Of a DNA stretch of 64,000 nt, positions 44,565 through 52,295 are shown piece after piece; position 1 is the first letter of the stretch; each line of letters starts with the position of its first letter. A program made the position numbers and the translations under genes. Below the pieces are notes generated by a model. The model made no database searches, was not told where the DNA came from, and was given only the letters and a program-made list of their open reading frames with translations. This DNA comes from Streptomyces cinnamoneus (lineage in GTDB: Bacteria > Actinomycetota > Actinomycetes > Streptomycetales > Streptomycetaceae): assembly GCF_014650495.1 (NCBI RefSeq), contig NZ_BMVB01000008.1, forward strand, positions 289,223 to 353,222. Reading direction: 5' to 3'.

Positions 44565-44607
44565 CTTACAAAGCGGATGTCGGCGGTTCAAATCCGTCTG
44601 TGCCCAC
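44565..44607 (+). other. attR: 43-bp duplicate of the tRNA-Val 3' half
   Basis: Identical to 31569-31611 for 43 bases, then diverges on both sides. It is a tRNA remnant without the acceptor 5' arm or D arm, and marks the right end of the element. Confidence 0.95.
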
Positions 44608-44619
44608 ACGAAGCAGCAG

Positions 44620-44661
44620 GCCGAAGGCCCCTTGGCGCAGCAGCGCCGAGGGGCCTTCGGC
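44620..44661 (+). terminator. original chromosomal terminator of tRNA-Val
   Basis: GCCGAAGGCCCC pairs with GGGGCCTTCGGC, with an inner TGGCGC/GCGCCG extension. It lies 12 bases beyond attR where the uninterrupted tRNA gene would have ended, and also faces the convergent LysR gene. Confidence 0.8.
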
Positions 44662-44671
44662 TTGTGTCGTC

Positions 44672-45643
44672 TCAATGGCTGCCCACCGACGGCAGCAGCG
44701 GGCTGCCGTTGTGGTCCAGCCAGGTGCGGTATGTGGGGTTTCGCCCCGCTACGTCCACGTAGGCGGCCATCAGGTCCGTATAGAGGGCATCCAGTTCCCG
44801 CAGCGGCAGGGAGCCGTGCCGGGAGGCCAGGGACAGCTGGGCCGAGAGGGGGTCGCCGGCCAGGGGGCGGATGACGGTGCCCGGCGGGGCCTCGGCGGTG
44901 GGCTGGGCGGTGCGTACGGCCTCGCCGGAGGCGACGAGCTCGGCGGCGGTGGTGTTGTCGCGCACGTGGACGAGGCGGGGGTCGAGGCCCGCGGCCGTGA
45001 AGACCCGGCGCAGGGCGGTGGCCTCGTCGTCGGCGGTGGGGTCCACGATCCAGGCGTCGCCCGCCAGTTCGGCGAGCCGGAGCACCGGACGGGCGGCCGC
45101 GGGGTGGCCGGCGGAGAGCGCGACGAAGCGGGGCTCGCAGGCGATGAGGACGCGCCGCTCCACACCCTCGGGGACGTGCAGGGGGAAGCCGGCGGTCTCG
45201 TGGACGAAGGCCACGTCCAGCTGATTGGTCGCCAGCAGTTGCAGGAGCGTGTTGGAGGACACCTCTATGTGGATCGTGGTGTCCGTGTCGGGCAGCCGCT
45301 GGTGGATCCGGCGCAGCCAGCCCGTCACCGCGCGGCTGCCGATGCTGCCGATGCGCAGGCGCAGGCCGCCGGCGCCGACTGCCGCGTCGCGGGCGGCCGT
45401 TACGAGGGCGGCCATCTCGGCGATGATCGGGCGCGCGCGGGAGAGGACGGAGTGCCCCAGCGGTGTGGGGTGGCTTCCGGTCTGCCCGCGGGTGAACAGC
45501 AGGCCGCCGACGGTGGCCTCGATGCGACGGAGCTGGGTGGTCAAGGAGGGCTGAGTCATGCCCAGTTGCACTGCCGCCTTCCGCACGCTGCCGGTGTCCG
45601 CGATGGCGCAAAGTGCGCGGAGGTGCCTGACCTCAAGCTCCAC
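44672..45643 (-). CDS. snpR: LysR-family regulator of snapalysin
   Basis: 323 residues. N-terminal LysR helix-turn-helix (LRALCAIADTGSVRKAAVQL trimmed to its core SVRKAAVQLGMTQPSL), then a periplasmic-binding-like effector domain. It is divergent from a snapalysin gene, the arrangement of snpR/mprR with snpA/mprA in Streptomyces, where the regulator is needed for protease expression. GTG 45643 gives VELEVRHLRAL, a normal LysR start. Confidence 0.88.
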   Translation of the reverse strand: MELEVRHLRALCAIADTGSVRKAAVQLGMTQPSLTTQLRRIEATVGGLLFTRGQTGSHPTPLGHSVLSRARPIIAEMAALVTAARDAAVGAGGLRLRIGSIGSRAVTGWLRRIHQRLPDTDTTIHIEVSSNTLLQLLATNQLDVAFVHETAGFPLHVPEGVERRVLIACEPRFVALSAGHPAAARPVLRLAELAGDAWIVDPTADDEATALRRVFTAAGLDPRLVHVRDNTTAAELVASGEAVRTAQPTAEAPPGTVIRPLAGDPLSAQLSLASRHGSLPLRELDALYTDLMAAYVDVAGRNPTYRTWLDHNGSPLLPSVGSH

Positions 45644-45741
45644 GGAGGGAGCATAACCGCGCCTCGTACGCCACACCAGGCACATGCCGGACGCATGGGA
45701 ACGAGGAGGTGGCGCAGGATAGGCGATTGAATGGCGCTATG

Positions 45742-45751
45742 GCCAACTGGC
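45742..45751. promoter_or_regulatory. inverted repeat in the snpR/snpA gap
   Basis: GCCA-AC-TGGC, within ATGGCCAACTGGCAT, about 125 bases before snpA and 100 before snpR. A plausible LysR binding site because it lies between the divergent pair; not proven. Confidence 0.35.
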
Positions 45752-45875
45752 ATCATCCGCACCATTGATAACTCGTCAGAGACTCAAGGGGAACTGGAGT
45801 TCACCCGTGAGCCCCGGCCGCCGCGACCCACCGCGCGGCGGCCGAAGTGGCTCCGGAACGAATGGAGTCCCCCAC

Positions 45876-46556
45876 ATGAAACGCTCCACGATGATGCTCT
45901 CGGCCGCCCTCGGCCTGGGCCTCGCGGCCACGATGACCGCGGTCCCCGCATCGGCAGTGGCCCTCGACCACAGCGCTCCGGCCCAGGCCGGGACCGTGGC
46001 GACCTCCTCGTACGTCGGCTCGGCGGCCGAGGAGGCCAACAACAAGGCGTTCTTCGAGGCCGTCATGAAGTCGGCCAGAGCCAAGCAGGCCGCCGCCAAG
46101 CCGGGCCTCGCCGCCGCGACCGTCACCGTCACCTACGACGCCAGCCGGGCGCCGAGCTTCGCGAACGAGATAGCCCGCAGCGCGCAGATCTGGAACAGCT
46201 CGGTGCGCAACATCCAGCTGCGCTCCGGCTCCAACGCCGACTTCCGCTACTACGAGGGCAACGACTCCCGCGGCTCGTACGCCAGCACCGACGGCCACGG
46301 CCGGGGCTACATTCTCCTCGACTATCGGCAGAACGAGCAGTACGACTCCACCCGCGTCACCGCGCACGAGACCGGTCACGTCCTCGGTCTCCCGGACCAC
46401 TACTCCGGCCCCTGCAGCGAGCTGATGTCCGGTGGCGGCCCCGGCCCGTCCTGCACCAACCCCTACCCGAACTCCGCCGAGAAGAGCCGGGTCAACCAGC
46501 TCTGGGCGAACGGCCTGAAGGCGTTCGACAAGGCACCCGTCACCACGGCGCACTGA
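45876..46556 (+). CDS. snpA: snapalysin, small neutral zinc metalloprotease
   Basis: 226 residues. Signal peptide (residues 1-28, cleavage near ASA), a propeptide of about 50 residues, and a catalytic domain with [12 protein letters not shown]: His164, Glu165, His168 and Asp174 as the third zinc ligand, the signature of snapalysin (peptidase family M7). A cysteine pair near residues 180 and 198 fits the family disulphide. GAATGGAG precedes ATG 45876. Secreted, controlled by the divergent LysR protein. Confidence 0.96.
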   Translation: MKRSTMMLSAALGLGLAATMTAVPASAVALDHSAPAQAGTVATSSYVGSAAEEANNKAFFEAVMKSARAKQAAAKPGLAAATVTVTYDASRAPSFANEIARSAQIWNSSVRNIQLRSGSNADFRYYEGNDSRGSYASTDGHGRGYILLDYRQNEQYDSTRVTAHETGHVLGLPDHYSGPCSELMSGGGPGPSCTNPYPNSAEKSRVNQLWANGLKAFDKAPVTTAH

Positions 46557-46589
46557 CCGTTCGGTCCCGCTCCGCGGGGCATGAGGCAG

Positions 46590-46614
46590 GCCCGGTCCCC
46601 CTGAGGGACCGGGC
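46590..46614 (+). terminator. hairpin after snpA
   Basis: GCCCGGTCCC, CCTGA loop, GGGACCGGGC: a perfect ten-pair stem 34 bases after the snpA stop. Confidence 0.75.
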
Positions 46615-46633
46615 CGTCGCGCATACTGGCGCG

Positions 46634-47176
46634 GTGACGGACAGGCTCACCTATCCCGAGGCCGGTGCCACCGCCGTCGGCCGGCTGCCCGGCGGCTACC
46701 ACCACCTGCGCGTGACCACCCGCGTCGGCCACGGCGGCGCCGACTTCCGGGCCGCCGCCGACGCCGTCCTGTCCTGGCGGATGCACCGCGCCATGACGGG
46801 CGTGCGCATTCCCGGCGGCACGGCGGACCCTGCGCCCGGCGTCCGCGTCACGCCCGCCATCGGCTTCGGCCCGCTGAGCGTGTCGGGCCCGTGCGCGGTG
46901 GTGTGGGCGGTCCGGGAGGAGCGGCGGGCCGGCTTCGGGTACGGGACGCTGCCCGGGCATCCGGAGTGCGGGGAGGAGGCGTTCGTCGTGACGATGGACG
47001 CGGCGGGCGGCGTACGGCTGACCGTGCTCGCCTTCAGCAGGCCCGCCCGGTGGTTCACACGCCTCGCCGGGCCTGCCGTACCGCTCTTCCAGCGGTACTA
47101 CGCGCGCAGCTGCGGGCGCGCCCTGCGCACGCTGGTACGGGCGGGACGGGGCCGCGGCCGGCCGGTGGACCGCTAA
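46634..47176 (+). CDS. DUF1990 family protein
   Basis: 180 residues. Pattern LPGGYHHLRVTTRVGHG, WRMHRAMTGVRI, FGYGTLPGHPECGEEAF trimmed to TLPGHPECGEE and SRPARWFTRLAGPA matches DUF1990, a family of unknown function with an SRPBCC-like fold. GTG 46634 is the first start after the snpA hairpin. Its stop overlaps the convergent DedA stop (shared bases 47173-47176). Confidence 0.88.
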   Translation: MTDRLTYPEAGATAVGRLPGGYHHLRVTTRVGHGGADFRAAADAVLSWRMHRAMTGVRIPGGTADPAPGVRVTPAIGFGPLSVSGPCAVVWAVREERRAGFGYGTLPGHPECGEEAFVVTMDAAGGVRLTVLAFSRPARWFTRLAGPAVPLFQRYYARSCGRALRTLVRAGRGRGRPVDR

Positions 47177-47811
47177 GGGGCCGGGGTCTCCGGCTCCTCC
47201 GGGCGGCGCATGAGGAAGACCGCGCCCGATCCGGCCAGGAAGAGCGCCAGCACCGAGACGGCCGTGCTGAGCCAACTGGCGCCCAGCCACTGGCCGCCGA
47301 AGTAGCCCAGGCTGACGCTGTAGGCCGCCCAGGTCAGGCCGGCCAGCGCGGACCAGGGGAGGAATTCGGCCACCCGGCGGTGCATCGCGCCCGCGCCGAG
47401 GCTGACCACGGAGCGGCCGGCGGGCGCGAAGCGCGCGAGGACGACGAGCGGACCGCCGCCGCGCAGCAGGGCCGTGCCGAGCTTGGCCTGTGCGGCGGTC
47501 AGGCGGCGGGAGCGGGCGATGGCGCGGTCGAAGCGGTCACCGCCGCGCCAGGCGAGGCGGTAGGCGACCATGTCGCCGAGGACGGAGGCGGTGGCGGCGC
47601 ACATCACGAGTGCGAACATGTCGGCGAAGCCGGCGTGACCCGGGGCGGCCTCACCCACCGCACCGGCGGCGGAGCCCGCGGCCGCGGTGGCCGCGGTGAT
47701 CACCAGGACCCCGCTCGGCAGCACCGGCAGGAAAACGTCCAGGAGTACGGACAGGCCGACGATCACGTATATCCATGGGGTGTCGGCCAACGCCCCCAAC
47801 TGCTCCAGCAC
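47173..47811 (-). CDS. DedA-family membrane protein
   Basis: 212 residues with about five hydrophobic segments, PVLPSGVLVI near the N terminus, and the re-entrant-loop motifs of DedA proteins: LGDMVAYRLAWRGG, FARFAPAGRSVVSL (RFxPxxR), and GLTWAAYSVSLGYFGG. DedA proteins are lipid scramblases or envelope-homeostasis transporters. GTG 47811 is chosen from AGGA upstream and the first membrane segment. Confidence 0.88.
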   Translation of the reverse strand: MLEQLGALADTPWIYVIVGLSVLLDVFLPVLPSGVLVITAATAAAGSAAGAVGEAAPGHAGFADMFALVMCAATASVLGDMVAYRLAWRGGDRFDRAIARSRRLTAAQAKLGTALLRGGGPLVVLARFAPAGRSVVSLGAGAMHRRVAEFLPWSALAGLTWAAYSVSLGYFGGQWLGASWLSTAVSVLALFLAGSGAVFLMRRPEEPETPAP

Positions 47812-48136
47812 GTCCTGATCTCCCGGTACGGTCCCCCGCCGCGACGTCGCAGGGGAGCGGCAGGGGCGGCCTTCACAACCGTACAGCGTACGCCTGGAGT
47901 GGCTGGGGGATGGGCGTGGGGCGCGTGATGTTGTTCGCATCACGTGCCGGACGGGCCCGGGAGTGAGTCAGGTCACGCCGCGGGGTGGCCTGGTGGACCG
48001 TATGCGCACAGGGGAGAGGGGAGAGGGGAGAGGGGAGAGGGGAGAGGGGAGAGGGGAGAGCGGACAGGGGCCCGGCGTCGGCCGGGCCCCTGCTGTACGT
48101 GGCGCGGGGTGACGTGCGGTCAGCCCTGCTGGGCGG
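47812..48136. other. 325-bp gap with a tandem repeat
   Basis: Contains the heptanucleotide repeat at 48011-48060 and GGCCGGGCCC-rich sequence before the DoxX stop. No gene seen. Promoter of the DedA gene should lie in the left part. Confidence 0.5.
48011..48060. repeat. GGGGAGA tandem repeat
   Basis: About seven perfect copies of the 7-base unit GGGGAGA in 50 bases: a pure polypurine tract on the plus strand. Confidence 0.95.
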
Positions 48137-48625
48137 TCAGCCCTGCTTGGCGCGGCCGAAGAGGCGGTCCAGCGACAGCGGGCCGGGGCCGGTGAAGACC
48201 AGCAGCAGGAAGGCCCAGCAGAACATCGCGGACGCCTCGCCGTGGTTCTGTATCGGCCACAGCGCCTCGCTCTGGTGCACGTCGAAGTACGCGTACGCCA
48301 TGGAGCCGGAGGAGATGAAGGCCGCGGAGCGCGAGCCGAGGCCCACCATCACGAGGATGCCGCCCACGAGCTGGATGACGGCCGCGTACCAGCCGGGCCA
48401 GGTGCCCGCCGCGATGGTGCCGCCGTTGCTGCCCGCGGCTCCGCCGAGCACGCCGAAGAGGGAGGCGGCGCCGTGGCAGGCGAAGAACAGGCCGATGACG
48501 ATGCGGAACAGGGACAGCACGTACGGCCGGGCCGCGTCGACGCGCTCGGTGAGGGCGGCGACGGGCGACGTGGGGGCGGACTGCCCGGAAGCCGGGGACG
48601 TGGCCGCCGTGGGCGTGCTGGGCAT
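48137..48625 (-). CDS. DoxX-family membrane protein
   Basis: 162 residues with four membrane segments: LSLFRIVIGLFFACHGAASL trimmed to RIVIGLFFACHG, the WPGWYAAVIQLVGGILV segment, and two more, the DoxX layout. Some DoxX proteins act with superoxide dismutase and thiosulphate-handling enzymes in oxidative stress; the partner is not evident here. ATG 48625 has GAGGAG upstream (minus strand). An iron-box-like site lies 43 bases before it. Confidence 0.88.
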   Translation of the reverse strand: MPSTPTAATSPASGQSAPTSPVAALTERVDAARPYVLSLFRIVIGLFFACHGAASLFGVLGGAAGSNGGTIAAGTWPGWYAAVIQLVGGILVMVGLGSRSAAFISSGSMAYAYFDVHQSEALWPIQNHGEASAMFCWAFLLLVFTGPGPLSLDRLFGRAKQG

Positions 48626-48667
48626 GGGTGGGGCTCCTCGTATCGGGGACGGAGAACGACGAGGGCT

Positions 48668-48686
48668 AAAGGTTAGGCGCGCCTAA
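48668..48686 (-). promoter_or_regulatory. iron-box-like site (DmdR/IdeR type)
   Basis: AAAGGTTAGGCGCGCCTAA agrees with the actinobacterial iron box TTAGGTTAGGCTCACCTAA at 15 of 19 positions and contains the palindrome TTAGGCGCGCCTAA. It sits just before the DoxX gene, so iron repression is suggested. Confidence 0.55.
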
Positions 48687-48793
48687 GAGGTACTTGCAAG
48701 TTCAAGTTTCTTGATTTCTGCCCGGCAACATCCTTTTAACAAGGCCCCTCGCGCCCCTCCGGTGGGCGCGAAGTGGCGCGGAGTGGGCACGAC

Positions 48794-48821
48794 GGGCCTC
48801 CCGCCGAGGCGGGGGAGGCCC
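48794..48821 (-). terminator. terminator of the HNH gene
   Basis: GGGCCTCCCGCC, short loop, GCGGGGGAGGCCC: a near-perfect stem 22 bases past the stop codon. Confidence 0.7.
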
Positions 48822-48843
48822 TTCGCGCCGTCCGGCGACCCGG

Positions 48844-49512
48844 TCAGCAGCCGTTGAGGATGCCGGTCAGGGCGGTCTTCTCGGCGGAGTCCACGGTCAG
48901 CTTGTAGTCGTACTTCACCGAGACCCACATCCGTGCGTACGTACACGCGTACGACTTCAGGGGCGGCATCCACTGCGCCGGGTCCTTGTCGCCCTTCTCC
49001 TGGTTGACGCGGTCGGTGACCGCGATCAGCTGGGAGCGGGTGAGGTCGTTGGCGAACGCCTTGCGCTGCTCGGTCGTCCAGGTGCTGGCGCCCGAGCGCC
49101 ACGCCTGCGCCAGCGGCACGATGTGGTCGATGTCGATGTCCTGGGCGTCGTGCCAGGTGGCCCCGTCGTAGGGGGAGAACCAGGTGCCCGAGACGGCCGC
49201 GCACTTGGCGTCCTGCTCCACGTCCTGGCCGTCCCGCTTCAGCACGACCTCGCGGGTGTTGCACTGGCCGTACTGGGTGGCCCAGTGCGGGAACTTGGAC
49301 CGGCTGTAGCCGTCCATCGACCCCTCGGGCTTGACCGTCAGCTGGCTGAGCTGCGTGCGGACCGTGGCGGCGTCCGGCGGCGTGGGCGGCGCGGCCTGGG
49401 CCGCGGGCCCGTTGAGCACGAGCGTGCCGACCAGGGCGGTGAGCCCGAGGGACACCGCCGTACGACGCGCGTAGACGCTGCGCAGGGTGGAGGGGACACG
49501 CAGTCCGGGCAT
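48844..49512 (-). CDS. secreted HNH (DUF1524-like) nuclease
   Basis: 222 residues. A signal peptide (residues 1-41; VSLGLTALVGTLVL core, cleavage after AQA) precedes the nuclease domain with the HNH/DUF1524 core DIDIDHIVPLAQAW, a conserved LTRSQLIAVTDRVNQEKGDK trimmed to VNQEKGDKD and KSYACTYARMWVSVK trimmed to YACTYARMW. Four cysteines suggest disulphides. ATG 49512. Extracellular DNase by inference; likely nutrient recovery or competition. Confidence 0.88.
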   Translation of the reverse strand: MPGLRVPSTLRSVYARRTAVSLGLTALVGTLVLNGPAAQAAPPTPPDAATVRTQLSQLTVKPEGSMDGYSRSKFPHWATQYGQCNTREVVLKRDGQDVEQDAKCAAVSGTWFSPYDGATWHDAQDIDIDHIVPLAQAWRSGASTWTTEQRKAFANDLTRSQLIAVTDRVNQEKGDKDPAQWMPPLKSYACTYARMWVSVKYDYKLTVDSAEKTALTGILNGC

Positions 49513-50171
49513 GGGAACTCCCTTGAGGGTGGAGGGGGTACGGGCCGCCGAAGCGCGGCCAGGATCGCGGCGCCGGATGTCAGGGGGGTGGTCGCCAGAT
49601 GACAGGATGGCGACGCGGTCATGCCAAAACAAGTGTTTGTGGGCGTGAGATGTGCGGTTGTTTCGTGGGGAGTTACCGGAATTTGGGCCTCCGCCGCTGG
49701 GGCTGACGTGCCGCCAGGGGCGACTGCGGGTCGCCGTTGGTTCGCGGCCGGATCGCGGCCCGGAGGGTGGCAGGGGGGTGCCCTCGGCGGGCTCCTCGCG
49801 GTCCTGCCGGCCGCCGCCTCGGTGCCCCCCCGCTGCCCCGCCGCTCTGCTGCTCTGCTGGCGGGCCTGGACCGGACCCGCACGGTGGGCCCCGTCACACT
49901 GCCGGCGTCCAGGAACGCGTGGCGAGCGGGCTGCTGAACCGATCCCGTACCCTGGGGGGAGCAGAAGGGGAGTAGCTCTTCGCCGGACCGTCGACATACT
50001 GCTGGGCCTCGCGCCCGGCCGGCGCCCGGAGGCCCGTCCGTCAGGAGGGCCAGCGAGACCTTCGGCCGCAGTGTCCACGACGCTGCCGTGCCGAAGCGAC
50101 CCCTGATTCTCCTGCAGGTCACTGTTTCGGCGCGGCGGCGTCACCGCCCACCGACAGAGGAAACCACCCCT
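49513..50171. other. 659-bp intergenic region with a riboswitch
   Basis: Short frames in both directions lack family signal. The right part (about 49955-50096) holds a yybP-ykoY-like element, described separately; the rest is promoter region of the HNH gene (left) and of the transporter gene (right). Confidence 0.7.
49955..50096 (+). ncRNA. yybP-ykoY-type manganese riboswitch, candidate
   Basis: Conserved segments occur in family order: GAAGGGGAGTAGCTC (49964-49978), GTCGACATACTGC (49990-50002) and GGCCAGCGAGACCTTCG (about 50048-50064). GAAGG pairs with CCTTC to close P1. The downstream gene is a GDT1/TMEM165 transporter, a class often controlled by this Mn2+ sensor. CTTCGGC (50060-50066) can alternatively pair with GCCGAAG (50090-50096), a possible switching hairpin. 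The Rfam model was not run. Confidence 0.75.
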
Positions 50172-50753
50172 GTGTTCAGCTTCACCGTCGCCGCCCTCGT
50201 CTTCGGCGTGATCTTCCTGGCCGAGCTGCCGGACAAGACCGCCCTCGCCGGCCTGATGCTCGGCGCCCGCTACCGCGCCTCGTACGTCTTCGCCGGGGTC
50301 GCGGCGGCCTTCCTCGTCCACGTCGCCCTGGCCATCGCGGCGGGCAGCGTCCTGACGCTGCTCCCGCACCGCCTGGTGCAGGCGGTGGTCGGCGTCCTGT
50401 TCCTGGCCGGCGCGGCGATGCTGCTGCTGAAGAAGGACGACGGGGACGAGGAGATCGCGAAGCCCGCCGACCAGTCCTTCTGGAAGGTGTCCGGGGCGGG
50501 CTTCATGCTCATCCTGGTCGCGGAGTTCGGCGACCTCACCCAGATCATGACCGCCAACCTCGCCGCCCGCTACGACGACCCGCTCTCGGTCGGCGTGGGC
50601 GCGGTCCTCGGCCTGTGGGCGGTGGCCGGCCTCGGCATCCTGGGCGGCAGGACGCTGATGCGCTACGTGCCGCTGAAGCTGATCACCAAGGTGGCGGCGC
50701 TGGTGATGCTGGCGCTGGCGGGGTTCAGCCTGTACGAGGCGGCCGTGGGCTGA
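50172..50753 (+). CDS. GDT1/TMEM165-family metal transporter
   Basis: 193 residues, six membrane segments in two homologous halves, each with the signature E-x-G-D-(K/R)-(T/S): AELPDKTALA (residues 17-26) and AEFGDLTQIM (about 120). A short acidic loop KKDDGDEEI joins the halves. Members export Mn2+ (or move Ca2+/Mn2+ against H+). GTG 50172 starts the first membrane segment. A Mn-type riboswitch precedes it. The 3' end overlaps the convergent oxygenase by 29 bases. Confidence 0.9.
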   Translation: MFSFTVAALVFGVIFLAELPDKTALAGLMLGARYRASYVFAGVAAAFLVHVALAIAAGSVLTLLPHRLVQAVVGVLFLAGAAMLLLKKDDGDEEIAKPADQSFWKVSGAGFMLILVAEFGDLTQIMTANLAARYDDPLSVGVGAVLGLWAVAGLGILGGRTLMRYVPLKLITKVAALVMLALAGFSLYEAAVG

Positions 50754-51402
50754 GGTCCTCGTCGAGGAGGTTGGTGATCAGCTTCCGCAGCCGCCCCTCG
50801 CGGACCGTCGCCACGCCGTGCACGAGCTGTGCGCCGTAGACGACGGCGGTCCCGGCGGGCGGCGCGCTGGTCCACCGGGTGCGGGGTATCCCGGCGAGCG
50901 CGGCGACGGTCTGCGGCCCGGCGTGGTGGGAGATCTCCTGCACGAACCGGGTACCGGGAACGAAGGCGCTGCCGGGCCCGGCGGTCCGGTCCGTCCACAG
51001 CGCGTCGGACGCACACGTGTCGACGTAGAACTCCCCGCCCTGCTCCGCCTCCTGCAGATGGAACGCCACCCGGGCCACTCGCTGCGGCCGGTGTTCCGGG
51101 TCGCTGATGCCGTGCACGTGCGGCTCGATGCGGTCGCCGGGCCGGAGGTCGTGGTAGTCCCACGGCGTGGCGGCGGCGACGGACGGGAACACCCGCCGGA
51201 TCGAGGGCAGCGCGCGCCGGACGGCGGCAGCGAGGATCTCCTGGACGGCGGCGGGCGCGACCAGCCCGTCACTGGGCCGCGCGGGGGCCCAGCGGGTGGC
51301 TTCGAGGTGGTCGTCCAGCACCTTGACGACGTGGGCCGTCTCGTCGGGTTCGAGGAACCCCTCGACGGTGTGGAGGGCGAGGGTCTCGGTCATGTGGATC
51401 AC
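50725..51402 (-). CDS. 2-oxoglutarate/Fe(II) oxygenase-like protein
   Basis: 225 residues. The Fe(II) site is visible as PHVHGISD (first His), a downstream Asp in FYVDTCAS, and the final His/Arg in LVHGVATVREGRLRKLITN trimmed to LVHGVATVREGR, which also binds the 2-oxoglutarate carboxylate. Similar to prolyl-hydroxylase-type dioxygenases; substrate unknown. GTG 51402 has AGGAG eight bases upstream; an ATG at 51393 is the alternative. Confidence 0.75.
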   Translation of the reverse strand: MIHMTETLALHTVEGFLEPDETAHVVKVLDDHLEATRWAPARPSDGLVAPAAVQEILAAAVRRALPSIRRVFPSVAAATPWDYHDLRPGDRIEPHVHGISDPEHRPQRVARVAFHLQEAEQGGEFYVDTCASDALWTDRTAGPGSAFVPGTRFVQEISHHAGPQTVAALAGIPRTRWTSAPPAGTAVVYGAQLVHGVATVREGRLRKLITNLLDEDLSPRPPRTG

Positions 51403-51624
51403 GTCTCTGACTCCTCTCGCGGGGCGGAGCGCTTCCGCGAGCGATTCCACTGCGGGGCGGTGCGCTTGCCAATGGCTGGGGCGCGCGCGGCGGAAGCACC
51501 GGGTCGCACGCGCGGGCGCGCGCGGGGGCGTACTGGGGCGTACGGCTTCGCCCTGGCGCTGCGACGGTTCGCTTCCCGGGGCCGGTGCCCGGCGGGAACG
51601 TAGGGACAGGGGTGGTGGGCCGGC

Positions 51625-51813
51625 TCAGACGGGGCCGATCCCCGCCTGAGCCTTGATCGTGTCCACGGCTTCCTGGGTGAGCAACCGCAGGGGGACGACG
51701 GTCCAGCGGTCCCCCTTGCGCATGATCACGGCCTGGCCGTCCTTGGTGCGTCCGACGTGGACGAACCCGTGATCACGCCGCAGGTCCTTCGCCAGGTGTT
51801 CGCCGTGGATCAC
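51625..51813 (-). CDS. small hypothetical protein (last of a four-gene string)
   Basis: 62 residues: MIHGEHLAKDLRRDHGFVHV, then RKGDRWTVVPLRLL; a beta-rich basic protein with no recognised family. It begins four bases after the stop of the preceding 44-residue gene, so it is likely co-transcribed with the three genes upstream, opposite to the GntR regulator. ATG 51813 has GGAAG upstream. Confidence 0.65.
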   Translation of the reverse strand: MIHGEHLAKDLRRDHGFVHVGRTKDGQAVIMRKGDRWTVVPLRLLTQEAVDTIKAQAGIGPV

Positions 51814-51817
51814 GGGG

Positions 51818-51952
51818 TCACTTCCCTTCGCGGTCCTCGTCGTCCGCAGTGGAGGACCAGACGTCGCCGTTCTGCGACACCCGGGTGTCGGGGTCGGTAG
51901 CAGTGCCCTGGTTGTCCTGGGGGTCCCACTCGTCCTCGTTCTTCTTACCCAT
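51818..51952 (-). CDS. 44-residue acidic protein
   Basis: MGKKNEDEWDPQDNQG ... SSTADDEDREGK: 44 residues, about one third acidic, no hydrophobic core, probably disordered. The start is secured by GGAAGGAG before ATG 51952 and tight spacing to the next gene. Function unknown; could be a precursor peptide or regulator. Confidence 0.6.
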   Translation of the reverse strand: MGKKNEDEWDPQDNQGTATDPDTRVSQNGDVWSSTADDEDREGK

Positions 51953-52031
51953 CGTCACGGGCTCCTTCCTGACCGGTGCTGCGTCGGTACGAGGGCGTTC
52001 CCTGTGCTGTCGTGCGGTGGTGCCCCGCCCG

Positions 52032-52295
52032 TCAGGGTGAACGTCTGCTGCCGGGGCCGGTGAGGGTGCCGGTGCCTCTGACGGCGACGGTGGGCCCGTC
52101 GAGTTCACCCCTGTCCGGCAGCTGTAGGGCCAGGCCCAGAGCCCGGTAGTCGGTGACGCGCCGGGTGCCGCAGCGGGCGCAGGTCCGGAGACCGCCGGCG
52201 GTGGTCCATGCGGCGGCGGGGTGCGGACAGGTCCGGCCGCTCCCCGTCCCACCGGCGAACCGGCCGGTTGCTTGCGCCGCCCCGCCGCTCCTCAT
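52032..52295 (-). CDS. small zinc-ribbon protein (DUF6255-like)
   Basis: 87 residues. CPHPAAAWTTAGGLRTCARC, trimmed to GLRTCARCGTRRVTDYRALG, holds CxxC plus upstream Cys/His: a probable zinc ribbon of the kind annotated DUF6255 in natural-product gene neighbourhoods of Streptomyces (from memory, unchecked). ATG 52295 overlaps the stop of the gene before it (ATGA). Confidence 0.6.
   Translation of the reverse strand: MRSGGAAQATGRFAGGTGSGRTCPHPAAAWTTAGGLRTCARCGTRRVTDYRALGLALQLPDRGELDGPTVAVRGTGTLTGPGSRRSP

Larger units (their letters stand above)
31569..44607. mobile_element. pSAM2-like actinomycete integrative and conjugative element in tRNA-Val
   Basis: A 13.0-kb element bounded by identical 43-bp direct repeats. 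In order from the left it has tyrosine integrase, excisionase, RepSA-type initiator, ASCH protein, zinc-knuckle proteins, cytosine methyltransferase, Spd-like spread genes, DUF2637 protein, small acidic proteins, FtsK-type transfer ATPase, SCO3933-type regulator, KorSA-like GntR repressor, Nudix protein and NERD protein: the standard integration, replication, double-stranded-DNA transfer and control modules. Slightly lower GC and more rare codons at its right end support acquisition by transfer. Confidence 0.93.

Noticed and set aside
44565..44607. Second tRNA-Val
   Set aside because: Only the 3' half from the anticodon loop is present; the D arm and 5' acceptor strand are missing, so it is attR, not a gene.
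49621..50106. Plus-strand frames upstream of the GDT1 gene
   Set aside because: They run through the riboswitch-like region, have low-complexity Ala/Arg composition and no homologous motif.
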